A stretch of DNA of 64,000 nucleotides, taken from NCBI GenBank assembly GCA_964551035.1, contig CAZKBK010000001.1:248001-312000 (forward strand). Direction: 5' to 3'. Under the pieces are notes generated by a model, which was given only the letters and a program-made list of their open reading frames with translations, was not told the origin of the DNA and did no database searches. Every line of letters starts with the position of its first letter. Positions within the stretch are counted from its first letter, which is position 1. Origin of the DNA: Chryseosolibacter sp964551035. Its GTDB lineage: Bacteria > Bacteroidota > Bacteroidia > Cytophagales > Cyclobacteriaceae. A program made the position numbers and the translations under genes. Positions 43,381 to 52,403 of this stretch are shown here, in pieces.

Positions 43381-45882
43381 TTACGCAGGATCCACATCCG
43401 CCACCACCCTGATCCGGCGGAACTTCTTGTCTTCTGCAAGCAGGTCGATCACTTCTCTAATGCGGTGCTTGGTCTGTGAAAGGGCGGTCGTTGCGCGTGG
43501 AACTTTTATGAGGATGGTCATCAGGTACTGATTCCGGATCCTGGAGACCATGGGCTCGCCCGGCCCCAGGATTTGAATGCCTTGCAGCGACACGCGGAGA
43601 TCGTCGGCGAGCCGTTGCGCCGCATCGCGGCACACCTTCTTGTCGACGTGCTTTGTTGTAATCTCGATCAGGCGCGTGAACGGCGGGTAGCCATGCCGTT
43701 TTCGGTCGTCGATTTCGCGGTTGTAGAACTCGCCATAGTGGTGACTGAGGATGAACTTGAGCACCGGGTGATCGGGGTTCGAGGTCTGGATGACGACACG
43801 GCCGGGATTTTCCCGCCGCCCGGCGCGACCACTGACCTGGGTGATGAGCTGGAACGCCCGCTCATGGGCGCGAAAGTCGGGGAAGTGCATCATCCGGTCG
43901 GCGTTGAACACACCGACAAGGCTCACCCTGTCGAAGTCAAGTCCTTTCGTGACCATCTGCGTCCCGACCAGGATATCGGTCTCCCCGCGCTCAAATTGGT
44001 CGATGATGGTTTCGTATCCGGCCTTCGAGCGCGTGGTGTCAAGGTCCATACGCTGCACCTGCTTTTCAGGGAAGTGAAGGTTCAGTTCCTCTTCGAGTTT
44101 CTCGGTGCCGTAACCCACCGTCATGATGCGCGATGAGGTGCATACCGGACACTGCGTGGGCAGCGACTCCCGATAGCCGCAGTAATGGCACACGAGCGCG
44201 TTCCTGAATTGATGGTAGGTCAGGCTCACGGCGCAATTCACGCACTTTGGAACCCACCCGCAGTCCTGGCAGTTGACCGTCGGGGAATAGCCCCGGCGAT
44301 TCTGAAAGATGATTACTTGTTCATTTTTTGCCAGGGATTCTTCGATATTCCGCATGAGCATGCCGGAGAACTCTCCCTTCACGGTCTTTCGTTTGCGCTC
44401 TTCGTTCATGTTGGCCAGGGCGACCTGCGGCAGTTGTGCGTCGCCGAATCGTTTCTCCAGCCTGACGAGCCCGTACCGGCCATTCACCGCGTTGTAAAAT
44501 GATTCCACCGATGGTGTCGCCGATCCCAATACGACTTTCGCGTGATGGATTCGCGCCATCATCAACGCCGCGTCACGGGCATTGTAGCGGGGCGCCGGTT
44601 CCTGCTGTTTATAACTCGCGTCATGCTCTTCATCTACGATAATCAAACCCAGGTTGTCGAATGGGAGAAAGATGGATGAACGCACGCCCACCACGAACTT
44701 TAGCTTGCCATACAGCACACCGTTCCAGACTTCCACCCGCTCGTTGTCGGAGAAACGCGAGTGATAGACACCCATCGTTGCGCCGAACACCTTCTGCAGC
44801 CGATGCACAATCTGCGTGGTGAGCGCGATTTCGGGGAGGAGGTAGAGCACCTGAGCGCCGCTGTCGAGCGCTTTGGTGATCAGGTTAATGTAAATTTCAG
44901 TTTTCCCGCTTCCGGTTATGCCGTGGAGCAACGTGGTACTGTTCTTTTCAAAGCTGCGGAAAATTTCAGCCTGCGCATTTTCCTGATCTTCACTCAGCAA
45001 GACTGCCGGGCGGGCCCCCGCTTCGCTGAAACCAAACCTCGGAACAATCACTTCAAATTGCTCGAGGATGCCGTGCTTTACAAGGGTGTTGAGCGATGAC
45101 TCGGAAACATCCTCCTTTGAGAGGTCCTTTTTCGCCATGCCTTTTTTGTTAGCCGCAGGGTCGTGCAGCACAGGTACTTCCTGGAGATATCTCAGCAGCA
45201 CTGCCTCCTGTTTGGGTTTCGATGCGATGGTTTCGAAGAATTTCTCCAAACGGGTGGAATCGGCATAGTCGGTGTGGAGCCGTATCCGCTTTTCTGTTCT
45301 TGGGCGATATTTTTCTTTCACTTCCTCGAACAGCACGATGGCGTCCTTCCCCGCAAGGGACTTCAGGATGCTGTAGATGTATTTTACGCCGAGGAACCTC
45401 GAGATTTCCGAATAGGTCATTGTTTCGTGACCAAGGCGTTTCAACAGCATCAGCTCTTTTTCCGAGAAGGCGTGTTCGGTTTCTTCCAGGCTGAATCCCG
45501 GGTGAAGCTGGACCATCGATTCACTGGAAAGCTTCAAGCCCGCAGGCAGACCGGCGTTCATCACTTCCCCAAGGGTACACATGTAGTACTCGGCCATCCA
45601 TTGAAAAAACTTCAGCTGCGGGTCGGTGACAGACGGGAGGTCATCGAGCAGGTCGAGGAGGGATTTGGCTTCGTAACCTTTCGGTGGTTGTTCGTGGAGG
45701 TTGATGATGATTCCCGTAAGGACCTTCCGGTCGCCGAACTGGACGATGGCCCGCTGGCCGGTTTTTACGAACGCATTGAAATTAAGGGGGACGCGATACG
45801 TGAAAAGTTTCGGGATGGGTACGGGCAGGAGCAGTTCAGCAAAAAGGGTGCTGCGAGATGTGTTTTCGTTTACGGGCTCCAC
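43381..45882 (-). CDS. priA: Primosomal protein N' (replication restart helicase)
   Basis: About 833 residues. PriA unwinds DNA at stalled forks to load the replisome. An N-terminal 3'-binding domain (ELLLPVPIPKLFTYRVPLNF) is followed by a winged helix and the helicase core: Walker A LLHGITGSGKTEIYINL, DEEH in LIIVDEEHDASYKQQ, and FQNRRGYSPTVNCQDC. Eight Cys from VNCQDCGWVPKCVNC through YCGY and CPVC form the two zinc sites (intact). The C-terminus has HFPDFRAHERAFQLITQVSG and AGRRENPGRVVIQT. I choose the GTG at 45882; it precedes the family start, while the long upstream frame to 46044 has a biased composition. A -7-like TATTTTGC lies just before it. Confidence 0.92.
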   Translation of the reverse strand: MEPVNENTSRSTLFAELLLPVPIPKLFTYRVPLNFNAFVKTGQRAIVQFGDRKVLTGIIINLHEQPPKGYEAKSLLDLLDDLPSVTDPQLKFFQWMAEYYMCTLGEVMNAGLPAGLKLSSESMVQLHPGFSLEETEHAFSEKELMLLKRLGHETMTYSEISRFLGVKYIYSILKSLAGKDAIVLFEEVKEKYRPRTEKRIRLHTDYADSTRLEKFFETIASKPKQEAVLLRYLQEVPVLHDPAANKKGMAKKDLSKEDVSESSLNTLVKHGILEQFEVIVPRFGFSEAGARPAVLLSEDQENAQAEIFRSFEKNSTTLLHGITGSGKTEIYINLITKALDSGAQVLYLLPEIALTTQIVHRLQKVFGATMGVYHSRFSDNERVEVWNGVLYGKLKFVVGVRSSIFLPFDNLGLIIVDEEHDASYKQQEPAPRYNARDAALMMARIHHAKVVLGSATPSVESFYNAVNGRYGLVRLEKRFGDAQLPQVALANMNEERKRKTVKGEFSGMLMRNIEESLAKNEQVIIFQNRRGYSPTVNCQDCGWVPKCVNCAVSLTYHQFRNALVCHYCGYRESLPTQCPVCTSSRIMTVGYGTEKLEEELNLHFPEKQVQRMDLDTTRSKAGYETIIDQFERGETDILVGTQMVTKGLDFDRVSLVGVFNADRMMHFPDFRAHERAFQLITQVSGRAGRRENPGRVVIQTSNPDHPVLKFILSHHYGEFYNREIDDRKRHGYPPFTRLIEITTKHVDKKVCRDAAQRLADDLRVSLQGIQILGPGEPMVSRIRNQYLMTILIKVPRATTALSQTKHRIREVIDLLAEDKKFRRIRVVADVDPA

Positions 45883-46048
45883 CGGGGCAAAATACAAAAA
45901 ACGGGGGAGGTGGAGGGAAGATTTTGTGGGGGAAGGACATGTCCCTGGCGTAGCTGGGGGGTTTGGCTCTCGGCGACGCAACGGAAACGCGGCGGAGTTT
46001 TGATGGGTTCGATTGAAGTGCGGGCATTCCTGCGGACGCAACACGCGC

Positions 46049-48076
46049 CTAGTCCAACTCCTTAATCGCCTCTGCCACGCTTACCACGGGCCTGCGGCAC
46101 GTCTTGTCGAAACAGACATAGGTCGCAGTCTTTCCGTCAATCTCGCCTTTGCCCGCCACCAGTGGAAGTTCGCTGGACGACGTGGTTCCCAGCGTTAACG
46201 TGAAGGGTTCGTAGTACCGGTGGAATTCGTTTCGTACGGTTTCCGCGTGCGCGCCGGCAATGACTACCTCCGCGATGCCTTTCCTGATCTCGGTATAAAC
46301 GATTCCCCAGTTCGACATGTAGTTGGGCTCCGAGGTGATAAGGTGGCCGAGAGAAAGCGTCATGTCGCGGGCCATGGTCTTCCATTCTTCCCTGTCGAGC
46401 ATAATGCCGAGGTGCCAGAGGTTGCGTGCCATCACGGAGTTTGATGCGGGAATGACATTATCGAAGATCTCTTTCCGCCGGGCAATGAGTTTTTCACCGT
46501 ACTTTCCCGCGTATAAAAAGAATCCGTCGCCGCTGTCGAGGAAGTGGTCGATCGTATGGACGGCCAGGAGTTCGGCGCGTCTCAGCCAATGTTCGTCGAA
46601 CGTCGTTTCGTACAACCGGATACAGGCCTGGATCACGTATGCGTAGTCGTCGAGGAAGGCGTTGATCGTTGAGCGTTTGTTCTTCCAGGAGCGGTAGAGC
46701 GTGGCGCCATCGCTGAGTTCGCGTTCAAGGAAGCCCATGTTCTTCAGGGCGGTATCCAGGTAGCGGCGTTCCCCGGTGGCACGGTAGGCGTCGGTCAGGC
46801 CCACCACCATCATCGCGTTCCAGGAGGTGATGACCTTGTCGTCGAGGCCGGGTCGTATCCGTTTGTCGCGCGCCGCGAGCAATCGGTCTTTTAGGCTTCT
46901 CAGTTTACGTTGCCACCCTTCCGGCGAAAGGTTATGTTGTGCAAGGAACGTTTCGGTAGGGATGGAACGGAAGAGAATGTTGGCGCCGTGCTCCCAGTTT
47001 CCCTCCGGTTTGGTGGAATACCATGCGTTGGCGAGCGCGGCGTCTTCCTTGAGGATTTCGTCGAGGGCCTGCTGGGTCCACACGTAAAACTTTCCCTCCA
47101 CGCCCTCGCTATCCGCATCCAGCGCGGAATAAAATCCGCCATCGGGGTGCGTCATTTCCGATTGGAGCCATTCAAAGGTTTCCTGGAGAACCGTAGCAAA
47201 CGATTCATTCTTCATAACCGAATACGCTTCGGCATACAGGCTGAAGAGTTGGGCGTTGTCGTACAACATTTTTTCGAAGTGGGGTGCGAACCAATAGCCG
47301 TCAACGGAATACCGCGCAAAGCCACCCCCGATCTGGTCATAGATGCCGCCGCGTGCAATCTTGTCCAGGGTCAGTTCCACCTGCCGGAGGGCGTTTTCGT
47401 TGCCCGTGATCTTGTGGTACCGGAGCAGCCACAGCCATATGGAGGGCATAATAAACTTCGGCGCCTTGTCAAGCCCGCCCCAGGTCTTGTCAAAGGCGTT
47501 TTCGAGCTTCGCATACATGGTGTCGAGCTCTTTTTCAAAATTGTCGTGTTCCGATTGCTTCTTATACTGCGAGAAGTCGTTCCGTGCCAGGTGTGAGGCG
47601 AACTGGTCCGCGGATTCGTCAACCTCCCGTCGCCGTTCACGGAAAGCTTTGTGCACGCCTTCCAGTACGCGTTCCCATTGCTGGGGGGGAAAATAAGTAC
47701 CGCCATAAAACGGTTTCTGGTCCGGTGTGAGAAAGACGTTCAGGGGCCATCCTCCGTTTACACCCATGGCCTGAACGGCGTCCATATACACCTGGTCGAT
47801 GTCGGGGCGTTCTTCACGATCGACTTTGACGCACACCAGGTACGCATTCATGCGGTTTGCGAGCGGTTCGTTCTCGAAGACCTCGCGTTCCATGACGTGG
47901 CACCAGTGGCACGATGAATAACCGATGCTGACGAGGATGGGTTTGTTTTCCCGCTTCGCCCGCAATAATGCTTCTTCACCCCACTCATGCCAGTCAACAG
48001 GATTGTGCGCGTGCTGGAGCAGGTAGGGCGAGGTGGCGTTGATCAGCCGGTTCGTATGCGTGTGTATCATGGTCAT
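46049..48076 (-). CDS. Thioredoxin-domain protein of the DUF255/YyaL family
   Basis: 675 residues, the usual length. The N-terminal thioredoxin-like domain (about 5-165) has NRLINATSPYLLQHAHNPVD, then CHWC in SIGYSSCHWCHVMEREVFEN and NGGWPLNVFLTPDQKPFYGG. The rest is an (alpha/alpha)6 barrel related to glycan epimerases and cellobiose epimerase (FMIPSIWLWLLRYHKITGN, DKVITSWNAMMVVGL). The family (spermatogenesis-associated protein 20-like) has unclear function; a redox or sugar-related role is likely. A weak -7-like element TACTTTTA lies upstream (48085-48092). Distinct from its neighbours and probably a single-gene unit. Confidence 0.92.
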   Translation of the reverse strand: MTMIHTHTNRLINATSPYLLQHAHNPVDWHEWGEEALLRAKRENKPILVSIGYSSCHWCHVMEREVFENEPLANRMNAYLVCVKVDREERPDIDQVYMDAVQAMGVNGGWPLNVFLTPDQKPFYGGTYFPPQQWERVLEGVHKAFRERRREVDESADQFASHLARNDFSQYKKQSEHDNFEKELDTMYAKLENAFDKTWGGLDKAPKFIMPSIWLWLLRYHKITGNENALRQVELTLDKIARGGIYDQIGGGFARYSVDGYWFAPHFEKMLYDNAQLFSLYAEAYSVMKNESFATVLQETFEWLQSEMTHPDGGFYSALDADSEGVEGKFYVWTQQALDEILKEDAALANAWYSTKPEGNWEHGANILFRSIPTETFLAQHNLSPEGWQRKLRSLKDRLLAARDKRIRPGLDDKVITSWNAMMVVGLTDAYRATGERRYLDTALKNMGFLERELSDGATLYRSWKNKRSTINAFLDDYAYVIQACIRLYETTFDEHWLRRAELLAVHTIDHFLDSGDGFFLYAGKYGEKLIARRKEIFDNVIPASNSVMARNLWHLGIMLDREEWKTMARDMTLSLGHLITSEPNYMSNWGIVYTEIRKGIAEVVIAGAHAETVRNEFHRYYEPFTLTLGTTSSSELPLVAGKGEIDGKTATYVCFDKTCRRPVVSVAEAIKELD

Positions 48077-48360
48077 GTCCTTCGTAAAAGTACAGCGGAT
48101 TCAGGGATTTGGTTCCGCAGTTGAATCCGCTTGCGGCCTATCCAGAAAGCTGGTTAACTTCGGATTGTAGTTGCGATCGGTGAACGTAGCAGATCGAAAG
48201 TGAGCATCTAATGAAAATGTGTAGCGTGATGTTCGTGTCGGCGGTTGCCAAAATTGCGCTTCCAGTCCCAGTCTACACCGCCCCCGGACTCCTCCAATTT
48301 TTGCAAGATGCGTGTTGCGTGATATTTTCGTACATTATATCTCTGAAATTTATCAATACA

Positions 48361-49569
48361 ATGAAAACGAAAACCCTCCTTATCCCGTTGTTGCTGAGTC
48401 TTTTTACCCCTGAATTATTTTCGCAGGACGCAAGGGAGATCATGAAAAAGGCCTACGAAAAGTGCCAATCGGTGCGCGATGGATACTACGAGATGACCGT
48501 GTACAATAAGTACATGACCCGGGATGATACCACACGGAGTGCCTTCAATTGTCATTTCAGCAAGCTGGACCAGGACACGCTTTATCATGCTGCCTTTCAC
48601 TACCAGTTCTTTCAGAACGGGGAACATCATGCCGACCTGCTGTATACCGGGGAAGACTTTGTCTCCACGAATGCGCGGGACAGTACGGGAAAGATCATGT
48701 CGAAGGCTAAATGGGCAGGTGAAATAGCAAAATTCAGTCACAACCAAACATTTTTCACGCCGCTGACACATCGCGAGAGTCAACCCTTGCCGAGTGGTGC
48801 AGACTTTTCCGACGAAAGGCTGACGTTCAAATACCTTGGTGAGGTGAACGTCAATAACATGCCGTGCCACCACATCCAGATCGATCAGATTCCAAAAGCC
48901 AACAGTGGGATGATCAAGGTAACAGGCATCAGATACGAGTATTGGGTATCAAAAACCGATTTCGTGCCGGTTCAGTTTTCAGAGGCACTCGACCTGGTCC
49001 TGAACAAGCAGGCCATGCATCAATACGACCGGTTTCTTCTCACGCGATACGAATTGAACAATCTTAACGATAAGACCGTCCTCACGCTGAATTCACTTCC
49101 TTCCTGGTACCGAGTAATGGATTATGTTCCTTACGAGGCGCCCGATCCGCTTCCAGCCGATACGCTCGCCCCCTCGTGGCATCTTCGTTCATTGGATGGC
49201 GAGCGAATTTCGCTGCCGAAACTTCGGGGGAATCTTGTGCTCATTGATTTCTTCTACAAAGGCTGCTTTCCATGTATCCAGGCATTGCCGGCCTTGCAAC
49301 GGTTGCACGAAACGTATGGCAAAAAGGGTTTAACCGTTATTGGGATCGATCCGTTTGACCAGAGGGACGATGTAGCCGACTTCCTTGCGAAGCGAGGTGT
49401 CACCTATCCCATTCTGCTGGACGATAGCGGTGTATCGAAAGCGTATCGGGTGTCAGCGTATCCCACGGTCTACCTCATCGGGCGCGACGGTAAGATCCTT
49501 TACATGCAGGTGGGCTACGGCGAGAAAACGGAGGAGAGACTTCGGGCCATTATCACGCAAAGCCTTTAA
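48361..49569 (+). CDS. Exported TlpA-like thiol-disulfide protein
   Basis: 402 residues. A signal peptide (KTLLIPLLLSLFTPELFSQ) is followed by an N-terminal beta-rich domain (about 25-270; YEMTVYNKYMTRDDTTRSAF) of the lipoprotein-localisation/outer-membrane sorting kind, then a thioredoxin fold (about 275-402) starting APSWHLRSLDGERISLPKL. The active site CxxC is in DFFYKGCFPCIQALPALQRL; SAYPTVYLIGRDGKI contains the cis-Pro. It probably reduces or oxidises envelope proteins, as other Bacteroidota TlpA/ResA relatives. I start at the ATG at 48361; an upstream frame (48211) lacks a signal-peptide pattern. The gap 48077-48360 holds no gene. Confidence 0.88.
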   Translation: MKTKTLLIPLLLSLFTPELFSQDAREIMKKAYEKCQSVRDGYYEMTVYNKYMTRDDTTRSAFNCHFSKLDQDTLYHAAFHYQFFQNGEHHADLLYTGEDFVSTNARDSTGKIMSKAKWAGEIAKFSHNQTFFTPLTHRESQPLPSGADFSDERLTFKYLGEVNVNNMPCHHIQIDQIPKANSGMIKVTGIRYEYWVSKTDFVPVQFSEALDLVLNKQAMHQYDRFLLTRYELNNLNDKTVLTLNSLPSWYRVMDYVPYEAPDPLPADTLAPSWHLRSLDGERISLPKLRGNLVLIDFFYKGCFPCIQALPALQRLHETYGKKGLTVIGIDPFDQRDDVADFLAKRGVTYPILLDDSGVSKAYRVSAYPTVYLIGRDGKILYMQVGYGEKTEERLRAIITQSL

Positions 49570-49708
49570 GAATTCCGAGGCGTCGAACCAGGGAATTCCC
49601 TCGCAGCGGAATTGGCCCACGCATACCGTATACTTTGACGGTAAATAAGAGAGGTTTTTCTGCCGTTGCCTTTTCTGCCATTCGCCCGAACAATTTTTCA
49701 ACACGCCA

Positions 49709-49769
49709 CGTTTTCCAACCCGCCATCTAATCCCTCCACAAATGACGTGCAAATGGCGGGTTGAAAACG
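49709..49769. repeat. Inverted repeat upstream of the membrane XRE regulator gene
   Basis: The arm CGTTTTCCAACCCGCCAT (49709-49726) is complementary to ATGGCGGGTTGAAAACG (49753-49769) apart from one unpaired C. The spacer is 26 bases. It ends 48 bases before the ATG at 49818, where an operator or a leader hairpin could lie. There is no T-run, so it is not a simple terminator. Confidence 0.6.
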
Positions 49770-49817
49770 CGACGTTTTCCCTTCAACGCCGTAACATTGC
49801 ACATCTGACAAGTCATT

Positions 49818-50651
49818 ATGCAACAACCGGAACTGGGGCGGCGGCTGACCGCCTTGCGAAGCGAAAAAAATCTTACTCAGGAAGAACTGGTGGCAAAGAG
49901 CTACGTCAGCGTGCGCACCATTCAGCGGATCGAGGCTGGCGAGGTTCAGCCGCGGGTGTCAACCGTGAGGATCCTGCTCGAGGCGCTCGGAGAACCCTAT
50001 GAATCATTTTCAACCCAAACAAGTCGGAAGATGGAAACGCAAAAACCTGCATTGCCGACGGCCAACCGAAATACCCTCCTGGTAGGGGCCCTGGCCGGGG
50101 CCGTCTATCTGATATGCCAGATCGTGCTTGGCGCGATGGATATCTCCTGGTTCATGGACGGCCAGCGATGGGGATTCCGGGTGAATGCCGTCTATGCCAC
50201 ACTCACGGTCCTCATGGTGGTGTCTTACGGCCTATTCGCGTGGGGATTCGTTGCGTTGGGAAGCGTATTCGAGAATAGCCTGCTCAAGGTAATCGCGTAC
50301 ATTCTGATTGCCGCTAATGTCTGCCTCGGCATTCTGGATGTTACCACGCTGTCTATAGGTGATGTTGACAGCTTGTGGCTTGCCTACGTGGCCGCTGGTC
50401 TGATCTTCGGGGCGTTGAGCATCGTATTTGGCGTCGCCCTGATTCGCCTGGATGGAATGGGCGAGATATCCCGCATCGCCGGAATACTCGAGATTGCTAT
50501 GGGCTGCCTGCTGGTTACGGTGGTGTTGTTTTTTGTGGCCTACGTCATTCTGATACCCACGGTCGTCGTGGAGATACTCGTGCTTTATCGCGGATATGAA
50601 TACCTGTCCCGTTCGGATGCTGCGCGGTTTGCGGAACAATCGCTGGTGTAG
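49818..50651 (+). CDS. XRE-type DNA-binding protein with a membrane domain
   Basis: 277 residues. An N-terminal helix-turn-helix of the Cro/C1 type (about 6-62; LGRRLTALRSEKNLTQEELV and SVRTIQRIEAGEVQPR) is followed by a linker and five to six transmembrane helices (about 88-260) resembling DUF4064/hypothetical membrane proteins. This membrane-bound XRE layout is common in Bacteroidota. The HTH should bind DNA next to the membrane. An inverted repeat upstream could be its own operator. No effector gene adjoins. Confidence 0.87.
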   Translation: MQQPELGRRLTALRSEKNLTQEELVAKSYVSVRTIQRIEAGEVQPRVSTVRILLEALGEPYESFSTQTSRKMETQKPALPTANRNTLLVGALAGAVYLICQIVLGAMDISWFMDGQRWGFRVNAVYATLTVLMVVSYGLFAWGFVALGSVFENSLLKVIAYILIAANVCLGILDVTTLSIGDVDSLWLAYVAAGLIFGALSIVFGVALIRLDGMGEISRIAGILEIAMGCLLVTVVLFFVAYVILIPTVVVEILVLYRGYEYLSRSDAARFAEQSLV

Positions 50652-50714
50652 CCATCAGTGCGGGAGGGGGCGTAGCCAACATTGTTTCCTCGTTTAATAA
50701 GGATAAATTGCACG

Positions 50715-51224
50715 ATGACCGCAACACTCCGAATTACCATGATCCTGGTCATCCTTTGCATCAACGTCTCTTGTGATCAGATCACCAAAGACATCGCGCG
50801 GGAGAAACTGAGTTATCTTGATCAAATTAATGTGATTGGTGAACGCCTGATCCTTACCAAGGTCGAAAACGAGGGGGCGTTCCTTAGCCTGGGAAGTTCG
50901 ATGCCGGCGCCGCTGCGGTTTGTGCTCCTTGCGCTACTTCCCGGGGTTTTTCTCGTTGTGGCCATGGTTTGGTTGGTCCGCCAGCAGCGCCTTTCCCGGC
51001 TTTCCCTGATCGGCGGCGCCTGCGTGCTCGGCGGCGGGGTGGGAAACGTTATTGACCGCGTGGTCTACGGGTCTGTGACCGACTTTCTTCACATGGACTT
51101 CGTGATTTTCCGCACAGGGATATTCAATATGGCGGATGTTTCCATCATGCTGGGGATTGCCGTGGTGTTGATCGGACATATCGCCGGTCACAAACCGGAT
51201 ACACGTCAGACACCCCGTGCCTGA
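50715..51224 (+). CDS. lspA: Signal peptidase II (lipoprotein), divergent form
   Basis: 169 residues with four helices. Catalytic aspartates are in GGGVGNVIDRVVYGSVTDFL and FNMADVSIMLGIAVV; the start DQITKDIAREKL matches DQxTK. The region that usually reads NxGAAFS is ENEGAFLSLG, which marks a non-classical subgroup, so this may be a second lspA copy. It cuts lipoprotein signal peptides in the inner membrane after lipid addition. Start is the ATG at 50715; TTG at 50682 is in frame but the family starts at the ATG. A -7-like TAAATTGC lies just upstream. Confidence 0.88.
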   Translation: MTATLRITMILVILCINVSCDQITKDIAREKLSYLDQINVIGERLILTKVENEGAFLSLGSSMPAPLRFVLLALLPGVFLVVAMVWLVRQQRLSRLSLIGGACVLGGGVGNVIDRVVYGSVTDFLHMDFVIFRTGIFNMADVSIMLGIAVVLIGHIAGHKPDTRQTPRA

Positions 51225-51250
51225 ACCTTCGGCAAGACCACCGCTGTTGG

Positions 51251-52234
51251 TCACGCATCCTTCAAGTCCTCCCGAACCTTCGCCCTCTCGGCGCTGACGT
51301 CCACTTGTGGCGAAATATGCTCCAATCGCTCAAGTACCTTTTTCAGGAAGCGCTGGTGCGCGACGGATTGGGGTTGAAACGGTCTGTGGTTCAGCGCGGC
51401 CAGGATTTCGCTCCATTCCCTTACAAATTTTTTTTCTTCCGTTCCAAAATACATCGCGGTAAACCTTTCCCAAATGTAATCCTCAGCCTCATCGGAAGGG
51501 TGGATCATGTCGCGCCCGTAAAAACGGTAGTCGCGAAGGTCGTCCACCATCATCTCAAACGCCGGGAAATAGTCGACCCCGGGGAACCGCGTGGCTATTT
51601 CGTGGCAAGCCACCCTCAGCACCGATTTGCTCACACTATTCAACGGCAAGGTGTCCTTTAAGTGCCGAACCGGGCTGAGCGTGAGAATAATGTTGATTTC
51701 CCCTGATATCCTTTTCAAAGCTGAAAAGATCCCCTCAAATGAGGAGATGATCTCGTCGGCGGTCAAAAGCCTTTTGGAGAACGACGCTGCCGGCATTTTG
51801 TGGCAGTTGGCGACCAGCGCACCGTTGTTATTCCGCACATACACCCAGGCGGTGCCATAGGTGATAAGCAGGTGAGACGTCGTTTTCAGAAACCCGGCGT
51901 TTTCGGCAATGTGTTGGCCGAGCCGGGCTTCAAGTGCCTCGCGCGACAACGCTGACCACTGTGAGTGGAAGTCGTAATTGAGCCAGAATTCGCCGTTTTG
52001 AAGGTAAGTGTCGGGTGCCGGTGCCCCGCCCGTCGCCATGTAGCTGAGCGCTTTATGGATAGACAGGGGATTGTACAGCACGCCAAATGGGTTGATCTGG
52101 CAGGGAAACTTGTACGTGGCAAGGCGTTGCCCGATGGCATCGGCAAAGCAGGAGCCGATGGTCAGGACGCTGCTTTTATGATCGATCTTCTGGCTGGAAA
52201 CGGGGACGTCGATCGCTGTTCTAAACGTGGTCAT
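51251..52234 (-). CDS. GSCFA-domain protein
   Basis: 327 residues. The name-giving motif is in SVLTIGSCFADAIGQRLATY (about 22-41), with Ser-Cys in a SGNH-like position. Later parts are LITYGTAWVYVRNNNGALVA, TLSPVRHLKDTLPLNSVSKS and FPAFEMMVDDLRDYRFYGRD and HPSDEAEDYIWERF, fitting a lipase/acylhydrolase-like fold with Ser at the start and Asp-His late (DMIHPS). Substrate unknown. Standalone gene, convergent with lspA and divergent from nagB. Confidence 0.9.
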   Translation of the reverse strand: MTTFRTAIDVPVSSQKIDHKSSVLTIGSCFADAIGQRLATYKFPCQINPFGVLYNPLSIHKALSYMATGGAPAPDTYLQNGEFWLNYDFHSQWSALSREALEARLGQHIAENAGFLKTTSHLLITYGTAWVYVRNNNGALVANCHKMPAASFSKRLLTADEIISSFEGIFSALKRISGEINIILTLSPVRHLKDTLPLNSVSKSVLRVACHEIATRFPGVDYFPAFEMMVDDLRDYRFYGRDMIHPSDEAEDYIWERFTAMYFGTEEKKFVREWSEILAALNHRPFQPQSVAHQRFLKKVLERLEHISPQVDVSAERAKVREDLKDA

Positions 52235-52403
52235 AAAATAATGTTACCGCAAACACTTGAAAATTTCGCACTTTTTGCGCTGTTTTGGATTATGGTTCTG
52301 ATCGCAGGACCGCAATCCCAAAAGTAGGAAATGCCCGTCATCGAGCAGTTGGTTGGAGCGTATTTGGGCGGGTACCGGGGCTGATCCAATTAATACTGCA
52401 TAG

